NCBI GenBank assembly: GCA_025464795.1
Contig: JAODNB010000404.1
Location: 1-7,334, forward strand
Reading direction: 5' to 3'
From: Frankiales bacterium
GTDB taxonomy: Bacteria > Actinomycetota > Actinomycetes > Mycobacteriales > SCTD01
DNA length: 7,334 nucleotides
Shown piece by piece: positions 1 to 4,966 of the stretch. Positions within the stretch are counted from its first letter, which is position 1; each line of letters opens with the position of its first letter. The translations under genes were made by a program, and so were the position numbers. The notes under the pieces are model-generated. The model worked only from the letters and a program-made list of their open reading frames with translations. It searched no databases and had not been told where the DNA came from.

Positions 1-1
1 C

Positions 2-724
2 TGGGTCGCCCTACGGGCCATGGCAACAGGCGACCCGGTCAACAGCGAGGACACCGCAGCGTGGGAGGCCGCGCGCGCCGCAGGGGACGTCGATGCCGAC
101 GAGCTGTTCGGCCCGCTGGGCCAGGCCTTGGCCGCTCAGGGGAAGCTGCTGCCGCGGGCCAAGCGAGCCCGGCTCCACGATGCCTTCGCCCTCTTGCTGG
201 AAAAGTGCCTCGACGCAGGCCTTGGCGGGACGATGGGCAAGGCGCCCGTGCAGATCCACGTGACCCTTAGCGAGCAGTCGATCGCCGGCCGTCCCGGGGC
301 GCCACCGCCGAAGGCAGACAGCGGCACGCTGATCCCGCGGAGCGTGGTCCGACGGTGGTGGGACGACAGTCGCGTCAGTGCCTTCGTCCTGGGGATCGGC
401 GGCAAAGCGCTCCGCGTGGTCCACGGTCAACGGACCCTGACGGCAGAGGAACGACGAGCACTGCTCATCGAAGGCGGAGGGCGGTGCGTCGGCGAGGGCT
501 GCTGCCCCGCACTGCCCGATCCCTTACGGCCCCTTCGGCCCCACCACATCCTCGGGTTCGCCGAGGACCAGGTCACCAGCCTGGAGGAGACAGTCGGGGT
601 ATGCGACCGGTTGCACCAGGACATCCACGTGGGGAAGCACACCGTCCAGCTGCGGGACGGGCGATGGCTCAACGAGCGCGGCTGGACGACGGAGCCCAGC
701 CTCGACGACCAGCCACCGTTCTAG
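2..724 (+). CDS. DUF222/13E12-type HNH endonuclease domain protein, 5' truncated by window edge
   Basis: The reading frame is open to the left edge. The first ATG (position 20) has no ribosome binding site, and DUF222 proteins usually run 400-500 residues, so this is taken as the C-terminal part of a longer protein. Counting from that ATG, residues 74-135 match the DUF222 pattern before the nuclease (QIHVTL, then GRPGAPP, then FVLGIGGKALRVVH). Residues 150-222 form an HNH module: C156 and C161, the H175-H176 pair, C195, H199 and H203, ending with the family-typical DGRWLNERGW. The two Cys pairs/His would hold zinc and the HH pair would supply the catalytic His. The Asn often found after TSL is replaced by Glu (TSLEETV), which is tolerated in some relatives. 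DUF222-HNH proteins are abundant in actinobacteria and related to mycobacterial REP13E12 sequences; their substrate is generally unknown. It is convergent with the next gene, with 29 bp between stops. The family call is firm, the biological role open. Confidence 0.82.
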   Translation, partial: WVALRAMATGDPVNSEDTAAWEAARAAGDVDADELFGPLGQALAAQGKLLPRAKRARLHDAFALLLEKCLDAGLGGTMGKAPVQIHVTLSEQSIAGRPGAPPPKADSGTLIPRSVVRRWWDDSRVSAFVLGIGGKALRVVHGQRTLTAEERRALLIEGGGRCVGEGCCPALPDPLRPLRPHHILGFAEDQVTSLEETVGVCDRLHQDIHVGKHTVQLRDGRWLNERGWTTEPSLDDQPPF

Positions 725-753
725 TGAGGTGCGCGTGCAGGAACGGCCCCTCG

Positions 754-1257
754 TCAGTGCTCTTCCCGGTCCAGGCGCGCGACCAGTCGTGCGTCGTCGG
801 CGCTCAGCCGGTCCACCTGGGCACCGAGGCGGTCGACGGCGCTGTCGAAGCGCTCCTCCGAGATGGCACCACGCAGGTCAGCCGCCTCGTTGAGCCGCTC
901 GACGAAGTCCGCGCGATCTCCCGCGGAGCCGTCACGGTCGAAGCCGGAGTGCAGTCGGTCGACGGCAGAGTGGTTGCGGTCGCGCCGTGCGTCGTCCAGC
1001 GCCGGTTGCGTCCTGGCGCCGGCCACGACGTCGCGACGCTCGGACATCCTGTCCCGGTGCTCGGCGGCGAGGTCACGACGGTCGGCCCGGTCCAGGAGAT
1101 CCAGCGTCTGGTCGTCCCTGACGCTGGCGCTCTCGTCCCGTACGTCCCCCGCCCGGTCCCGCTCGTCGGCTGCGTCGTCGCGCTCGTCGGCACGGTCATC
1201 GCGAGCATCCGCCGCTGCATCGCGGGCGTCCGCCAGCGCGCTGCGTTCGTTCTCCAC
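754..1257 (-). CDS. Asp/Arg-rich heptad-repeat protein of unknown function
   Basis: This 167-residue protein starts at GTG 1257. A TGA lies six codons upstream in frame, so no earlier start exists, and a G5 run (1264-1268) six bases away may serve as ribosome binding site. Residues 9-78 are ten consecutive seven-residue units of the form A-D-x-R-D-x-x (ADARDAA, ADARDDR, ADERDDA, ADERDRA, then degenerating). The second half keeps scattered D-R/L units (AVDRL, FDRD, VDRL). There is no signal peptide, membrane segment, Cys or recognisable enzyme motif. The spacing predicts a long charged helix, possibly a coiled coil or single alpha-helix. Similar Asp/Arg repeats occur next to GGDEF or other signalling domains in actinobacteria; here the repeat stands alone, which is an inference from family memory. 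The opposite strand is also open, but its products are Ser/Arg- or Val-rich shadows. Moderate confidence that it is expressed; function unknown. Confidence 0.7.
   Translation of the reverse strand: MENERSALADARDAAADARDDRADERDDAADERDRAGDVRDESASVRDDQTLDLLDRADRRDLAAEHRDRMSERRDVVAGARTQPALDDARRDRNHSAVDRLHSGFDRDGSAGDRADFVERLNEAADLRGAISEERFDSAVDRLGAQVDRLSADDARLVARLDREEH
1024..1233 (-). repeat. 21-bp tandem units encoding A-D-x-R-D heptads
   Basis: Ten degenerate 21-bp units encode residues 9-78 of the small charged protein. The periodicity is visible in the DNA: an 11-bp string (CGCTCGTCGGC on the + strand) recurs exactly 21 bp apart at 1160-1170 and 1181-1191. Units are clearest at the protein N-terminus and decay toward the middle, which fits growth by unit duplication followed by divergence. 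Confidence 0.8.
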
Positions 1258-1406
1258 GAGGTGCCCCCAGGGTCAGCAAGGTTCGGCGACGGTGCCCCGC
1301 GCTCTCGCAGCGTACGGCCCGCGGGCCCGTCGCGGAGTAGCGGTGACCGAGCGCTCGGCGCGGAACCGTCACCAATGCTGACGAAGCGACGCGTCGGGCA
1401 CGAAGA
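1258..1406. other. Non-coding region upstream of the heptad-repeat gene
   Basis: No convincing gene fits here. It should hold the promoter of the leftward heptad-repeat gene, but I see no clear -35/-10 pair; a lone TACGCT on the minus strand (1309-1314) is only a weak -10 candidate. Two perfect 12-bp palindromes are present: GGCCCGCGGGCC (1316-1327) and CCGAGCGCTCGG (1347-1358). The second is flanked by GGTGAC (1342-1347) and GTCACC (1368-1373), an inverted pair. These could be regulator sites or chance in GC-rich DNA. Confidence 0.4.
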
Positions 1407-1434
1407 AGGGCCGCCGGCGAACGCCGACGGCCCT
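1407..1434 (-). terminator. Likely intrinsic terminator of the S53 peptidase gene
   Basis: Thirteen paired positions (1407-1419 with 1422-1434) form a GC-rich hairpin with a very short loop, starting 15 bases after the peptidase stop codon. One position (1414/1427) is C-A on the + strand but G-U in the minus-strand transcript, so the stem is continuous only in the peptidase mRNA. The following minus-strand bases (TTCTTCG) are only moderately U-rich, as is usual in high-GC actinobacteria. Confidence 0.7.
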
Positions 1435-1448
1435 CCCTTCAGACGGTC

Positions 1449-3854
1449 CTACGTGGTCTTGCAGGCGTTGCCCTTGCCGCTGTCGCCGGGCTTGCCGTTC
1501 ACCGCGCCCTGGCCCTTGCTGCCGTCATTCGGGCAGGTGGCGGGCACCGGGTCGCCGGTACCGCCCGTGGTCGCGGGGCTGGGAACGGTGTACGCGCAGT
1601 CGTTCGCGAGCTTCGCCTCGTCGGCGGTCAGGGTCAGCGCCACCGCGTCCCGCTGGGCCAGCACGTCCATGCCGCTGACCGTCGAGCCGTAGCCCAGGGG
1701 AGCGGCCGTGGGGAGCGCCGCGGCGTACGTCGAGGCGGGCAGCACGACGGTGATCGTGTTGGCCGCGTCGTCGAACGAACCGGTCAGGGCGCCCAGCGAG
1801 GTGGTGCTGGTCGTCCCGATCGTGCCCCAGCTGAAGCTGGTGGCGCCGGTGGCGTCACGGGTCGCGCCGAGCTCGTACTGCTGGCCGTTGATGACCAACC
1901 GGTAGCGGGTGTTCTCGGCGTGCGTCGAGCCGGCCGCGAGGTCGGCCACGGTGATGACGGCCGAAAGGGCCTTCGCCGTGTCGTCCCAGATGACGCCCGC
2001 CCTGGTGACGTCGAGGTCGGCCTGGTTGAGGGCCGGCTGGCCGCTGTCGACGGCCACGACCTGCGTACCGTCACCGGCGGCGTCGGTGACCTGGGGGTAG
2101 GCGCTGCACGCGGGCAGGACCGGCGGGGGCGGCGGCGGGGTGCTGCCGGTGCCCGTCGTCCCGCCGGAGACCGGCGTGGTGGTGCCGTCGAGCGCCGTCA
2201 CGAGCCCGGTCACCCGGGGCGTGCCGAAGCCGGTCGGGAGGTCGTAGCCGGGCAGCGCGGTGTACAGGCCGTCGGCGCCAAGGATGATGTCGGTGAAGGT
2301 CGCGGCGTAGGCCGTCGCGTCCTGCACCAGCGGGTAGATCCTGCGGTTCGCGAAGCCGGCCGAGCCGGAGGGCGCAGCGGCGCTCACCCGCGCCCACATG
2401 CCCTGCCACAGCGGCGCGGACAGGCTGGTGCCACCGACGGACTCGCGGGTTCCGCCGCTGACGATGTTGTAACCGGAGATCAGGTCGCCGGACTGCGCGG
2501 ACACGTCGGCCGTCGCGCGGCCGATCAGCGTGAACTCCGGGTCCAGGCTGCTCTGGTAGTCGGGCGCGGCGTAGGTGTAGGACTGGCCGGCGCCGCCGTG
2601 GGTCCAGGCGTACTCGGTGTCGCGCTGCTTCGGCGAGCCGGTGGTCGTCAGGACGGTGCCACCGACAGCGATGGCGTTGGGGCTGGTCGCGGGGTACTCG
2701 GCCGACGGGACCGGACCGATGGTGCCGCCGTTGACGCCGGCACCCGCGGCGGAGCAGCCGGAGCCGTTGTCGCCGGTGCTGGCGAAGAAGGACCGGCCCT
2801 CGGCAGCGGCCTTGGTGAGGGCGGCCTCGTGCGCGTCGAAGGTGCCGAGGATCCCGAAGGCGTCGCACAGCCCGTAGGAGCCGGAGGCCTGGACAGCACC
2901 AGCAGGGTCAGAGGCCCAGGTGTCGATGGCGGCAGCGAGCAGGTCGCTGCTGCCGGCGTTGGCGAAGTAGAAGGTCATCCCGGAGGCGTTGGGTGCCATG
3001 CCGCTGGCGGCCTGGCTGTCGAGGTCCCACTCGATGACGCCCGCCGTGTCGGTCGTGTTGGGCGTACCGATCTGCTTCACGGTGAAGGGGATCGCCGGGA
3101 GGCTGTTGTCGGCCTCGAAGCCACGCAGGTCGCTCTCGACGGTGCCGGGGCTGCCCCAGCCGAAGGCGGCGAGCGAGGTCCCCTGGCCGGTGTTGTTCGA
3201 CGGCTGCTCGTACACCGACCACAGGTCGGCGGGCGAGGTGCTCTCCGACAGCGGGAAGGCGCTGTGCGCGATAGCGGTGTGCGCGACCGACAGGGTGTCG
3301 AGGCCGGCGACCGCGCTCACGGCGGTCGGCACGGTCGGGGCGGTGGTGTTCGCGACGAAGTGGGCGAACGGCGTCCCCTTCGCGCCGGTGAAGCTCCCGA
3401 GGTGCACCGAGAAGGTCTTCTCGACCTGGGCGACGGTCCCCTTGGCGGTGAGGTAGGTGCCGTCCGGGCCGGCGTACTGCACCTGCAGGCCGTCGCGCGT
3501 CAGCCACTGGGTGACGGCTGCGGTGGTGGCCTTGTCGGCGCCGAAGCGGGCCGCGTACTGGGCGGGCGTGAGCCAGCGGTGGAAGTCCGGGTTGCCTGGC
3601 GCGTACTGGTCGTGCATGAGCTGCTTCAGGCCGGCGGCGTCCTTGCCGGCGATGCTGACACCGACGTGCCACGCGGCACCGGCGGCAGGTGCGCCGGCGG
3701 GGTGCGCCAGCCAGGCGGGCTTGAGCGTGTCCCGGGTGAGGACCCGGGTCGCGAGCGTCGCGCTCGGCCCCGTGACGGAGGCGAGGGCCGGGACGGTGAG
3801 AACGGACGCGGCGAGAGCCGCACCCGCCAGGAGGGCAGGTCGGAGCCTGGACAA
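1449..3854 (-). CDS. Secreted S53 (sedolisin/kumamolisin-like) serine-carboxyl peptidase
   Basis: This 801-residue preproenzyme is an acid-type endopeptidase acting outside the cell. Residues 1-26 are a signal peptide (MSRLRP, hydrophobic core, cleavage after ALA). Residues about 35-190 are the pro-kumamolisin activation domain (FHRWLTPAQY, QVEKTFSVHLG). The catalytic domain, about 205-555, carries E275 and D279 (EWDLD), the oxyanion Asp D362 (STGDNG) and nucleophile S477 (GGTSLSAP). Calcium-site residues D522 (TDI) and D538 (PGYD) follow. A proline linker (573-578) leads to a beta-rich extension (about 585-755) and a Gly/Lys-rich tail. Six cysteines fall in three plausible disulfide pairs: C330-C367, C583-C753, C774-C798. 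The start is TTG 3854: GGAGGT (3860-3865) sits at ideal spacing, no ATG or GTG exists in frame between the signal peptide and the divergent aldolase gene, and the signal peptide then begins correctly. The frame stays open upstream to 5024, antisense to the aldolase, but that extension is an artefact. The nearby hairpin at 1407-1434 likely ends the transcript. Confidence 0.95.
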   Translation of the reverse strand: MSRLRPALLAGAALAASVLTVPALASVTGPSATLATRVLTRDTLKPAWLAHPAGAPAAGAAWHVGVSIAGKDAAGLKQLMHDQYAPGNPDFHRWLTPAQYAARFGADKATTAAVTQWLTRDGLQVQYAGPDGTYLTAKGTVAQVEKTFSVHLGSFTGAKGTPFAHFVANTTAPTVPTAVSAVAGLDTLSVAHTAIAHSAFPLSESTSPADLWSVYEQPSNNTGQGTSLAAFGWGSPGTVESDLRGFEADNSLPAIPFTVKQIGTPNTTDTAGVIEWDLDSQAASGMAPNASGMTFYFANAGSSDLLAAAIDTWASDPAGAVQASGSYGLCDAFGILGTFDAHEAALTKAAAEGRSFFASTGDNGSGCSAAGAGVNGGTIGPVPSAEYPATSPNAIAVGGTVLTTTGSPKQRDTEYAWTHGGAGQSYTYAAPDYQSSLDPEFTLIGRATADVSAQSGDLISGYNIVSGGTRESVGGTSLSAPLWQGMWARVSAAAPSGSAGFANRRIYPLVQDATAYAATFTDIILGADGLYTALPGYDLPTGFGTPRVTGLVTALDGTTTPVSGGTTGTGSTPPPPPPVLPACSAYPQVTDAAGDGTQVVAVDSGQPALNQADLDVTRAGVIWDDTAKALSAVITVADLAAGSTHAENTRYRLVINGQQYELGATRDATGATSFSWGTIGTTSTTSLGALTGSFDDAANTITVVLPASTYAAALPTAAPLGYGSTVSGMDVLAQRDAVALTLTADEAKLANDCAYTVPSPATTGGTGDPVPATCPNDGSKGQGAVNGKPGDSGKGNACKTT

Positions 3855-3859
3855 GCGGT

Positions 3860-3865
3860 ACCTCC
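3860..3865 (-). promoter_or_regulatory. Ribosome binding site that fixes the TTG start of the S53 gene
   Basis: Minus-strand GGAGGT lies five bases before TTG 3854 (counted from the end of GGAGGT). It is a near-perfect match to the 16S rRNA tail and is the main reason for choosing this rare start codon. Confidence 0.85.
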
Positions 3866-3900
3866 GGTGCTGGGGACGTCTGGGTGGAGGAGTACTTCGA

Positions 3901-3936
3901 CGCCGAACGGCCCCCTCCTGCCTGCTCCGTTCGGCG
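3901..3936. repeat. Perfect 10-bp inverted repeat, candidate operator
   Basis: CGCCGAACGG (3901-3910) and its exact reverse complement CCGTTCGGCG (3927-3936) are separated by a 16-bp C-rich spacer. The pair sits almost midway between the divergent starts (46 bp from TTG 3854, 56 bp from GTG 3993). The half-site centres are 26 bp apart, about two and a half helical turns. No U-rich tail follows on either strand, so a terminator is less likely than a protein-binding site or leader hairpin. Confidence 0.55.
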
Positions 3937-3951
3937 GGCCTCGCGAGCGGT

Positions 3952-3966
3952 TGGGCATGATGCCCA
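3952..3966. repeat. 15-bp palindrome upstream of the aldolase start
   Basis: TGGGCAT and ATGCCCA are perfect inverted 7-mers around a single central G. The element lies 26 bp before GTG 3993 and contains two in-frame ATGs (3957, 3960) that lack a ribosome binding site. It could be an operator or a small leader hairpin. Confidence 0.45.
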
Positions 3967-3982
3967 GGGCCAGCCAACGACA

Positions 3983-3987
3983 GGGAG
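3983..3987 (+). promoter_or_regulatory. Ribosome binding site that fixes the GTG start of the aldolase
   Basis: GGGAG lies five bases before GTG 3993. The upstream in-frame ATGs at 3957 and 3960 have no comparable site, so GTG is preferred. Confidence 0.75.
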
Positions 3988-3992
3988 CAGCC

Positions 3993-4892
3993 GTGGACGC
4001 ACAGCAGCACGACAAGATGCGGGAGAGGATGCGCAGCGCGCCCGGCTTCATCGCCGCGCTGGACCAGAGCGGCGGCAGCACCCCGAAGGCGCTCGCGCTG
4101 TACGGGCTCGACGCGAGCAGCTGGTCGAGCGACGAGCAGATGTACGACCTCATCCACCAGATGCGCAGCCGCATCATCACCAGCCCGGCGTTCACGGGCG
4201 ACCGCGTCCTGGCGGCGATCCTGTTCGAGATGACCATGGACCGCCAGGTCGAGGGCAAGGGATCGGCCGAGTACCTGTGGCAGGACAAGCAGGTGGTGCC
4301 CTTCCTCAAGATCGACAAGGGGCTGGCGGAGTCGGCTGACGGCGCCCAGCTGATGAAGCCGATCCCAGGCCTGGACGCGCTGCTGGGCCGGGCCCTCGGA
4401 CACGGCGTCTTCGGGACGAAGATGCGGTCGGTCATCGCGCTGGCCGACCCGGTCGGTATCCGGGCCGTCGTGGAGCAGCAGCTGACAGTCGCGCGCGAGG
4501 TCCTCGCCGCCGGCCTGGTGCCCATCATCGAGCCCGAGGTCGACATCCACAGCCCGCAGAAGGCCGCGGCCGAGGAGCTGCTGACCGAGCAGCTGCTCAC
4601 CGCCCTGTCCGAGCTCGACGAGCGTCAGCAGGTGATGCTCAAGCTCACGCTCCCGGAGCAGGACGGGCTGTACGGGCCGCTGCTCGCGCACGCCCGAGTG
4701 CTCCGGGTCGTGGCGCTGTCCGGTGGTTACTCCCGCGACCAGGCGGACGCCCGGCTGACGCGGAACCCGGGAGTGATCGCGAGCTTCTCCCGCGCCCTCA
4801 CCGAGGGACTGTCCGCTCAGCAGAGCCCGGCCGAGTTCGACCGCGTGCTGGACGCCTCGATCCAGAGCATCTACGACGCCTCGGTGACCTGA
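3993..4892 (+). CDS. fda: Class I fructose-bisphosphate aldolase
   Basis: This 299-residue cytoplasmic enzyme cleaves fructose 1,6-bisphosphate to glyceraldehyde 3-phosphate and dihydroxyacetone phosphate, and runs in reverse in gluconeogenesis, by a metal-independent Schiff-base mechanism. It resembles the bacterial class I family typified by staphylococcal Fda almost end to end. Motifs in order are FIAALDQSGGSTPKAL (19-34, with D24), ILFEMTMDR (76-84), VPFLKIDKG (102-110), MKPIPGLD (121-128), GTKMRS (141-146), VPIIEPEVDI (176-185), MLKLTLP (215-221; K217 is the likely Schiff-base lysine by family position), LSGGYSR (242-248) and ASFSRAL (263-269). Start choice: GTG 3993 has GGGAG five bases upstream and gives the short N-terminus usual in the family; ATG 3957/3960 would add 12 or 11 residues. 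The frame is open much further upstream, antisense to the peptidase, without meaning. Most bacteria use a class II aldolase for glycolysis; whether this one replaces or supplements it cannot be seen here. Confidence 0.96.
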   Translation: MDAQQHDKMRERMRSAPGFIAALDQSGGSTPKALALYGLDASSWSSDEQMYDLIHQMRSRIITSPAFTGDRVLAAILFEMTMDRQVEGKGSAEYLWQDKQVVPFLKIDKGLAESADGAQLMKPIPGLDALLGRALGHGVFGTKMRSVIALADPVGIRAVVEQQLTVAREVLAAGLVPIIEPEVDIHSPQKAAAEELLTEQLLTALSELDERQQVMLKLTLPEQDGLYGPLLAHARVLRVVALSGGYSRDQADARLTRNPGVIASFSRALTEGLSAQQSPAEFDRVLDASIQSIYDASVT

Positions 4893-4966
4893 CCTGGCGC
4901 TCGAGCAGCAGTGACGGCACACTGTTGTGGCTGAGTGACAGTCCGTGACAGGGGGGTGAGGGCAGG
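4893..4966. other. Short gap between aldolase and SpoIIE-type regulator
   Basis: There is no gene and no convincing terminator or promoter in these 74 bp. GTGAC recurs at 4911, 4935 and 4945 (and at 4884, inside the aldolase end), with irregular spacing. The same direction and short gap leave read-through from the aldolase gene possible. Confidence 0.4.

Larger units (their letters stand above)
3855..3992. promoter_or_regulatory. Divergent control region between S53 peptidase and aldolase genes
   Basis: These 138 bp separate two divergent starts and must hold promoters for both genes, or at least for each leader. I cannot identify a consensus -35/-10 pair on either strand. It contains a 10-bp inverted repeat near the centre and a 15-bp palindrome nearer the aldolase, described separately, plus the two ribosome binding sites. 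Confidence 0.6.

Noticed and set aside
20..22. ATG as the true start of the HNH protein
   Set aside because: There is no ribosome binding site, the frame is open to the edge, and the family is normally much longer.
3..36. 8-bp inverted repeat GGGTCGCC/GGCGACCC at the left edge
   Set aside because: It is short, widely spaced and probably coding; expected by chance at this GC content.
549..567. 7-bp stem with 5-base loop in the HNH gene
   Set aside because: It lies in the conserved HNH coding segment, and one such stem is not unusual in this composition.
355..1692. Long plus-strand frame of 445 codons spanning three regions
   Set aside because: It overlaps the HNH gene in another frame, the heptad gene antisense and the peptidase 3' end, with no recognisable domain.
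3901..3936. Inverted repeat read as a terminator
   Set aside because: The 16-base loop is large, no U-rich tract follows on either strand, and no gene ends nearby.
1920..3992. Plus-strand open frame continuous with the aldolase
   Set aside because: It is antisense to the S53 catalytic domain and is Gly/Arg/Val-rich low-complexity translation, typical of high-GC shadow frames.
4884..4949. Four GTGAC copies around the aldolase 3' end
   Set aside because: Spacing is irregular (27, 24, 10), the motif is short, and there is no symmetry.
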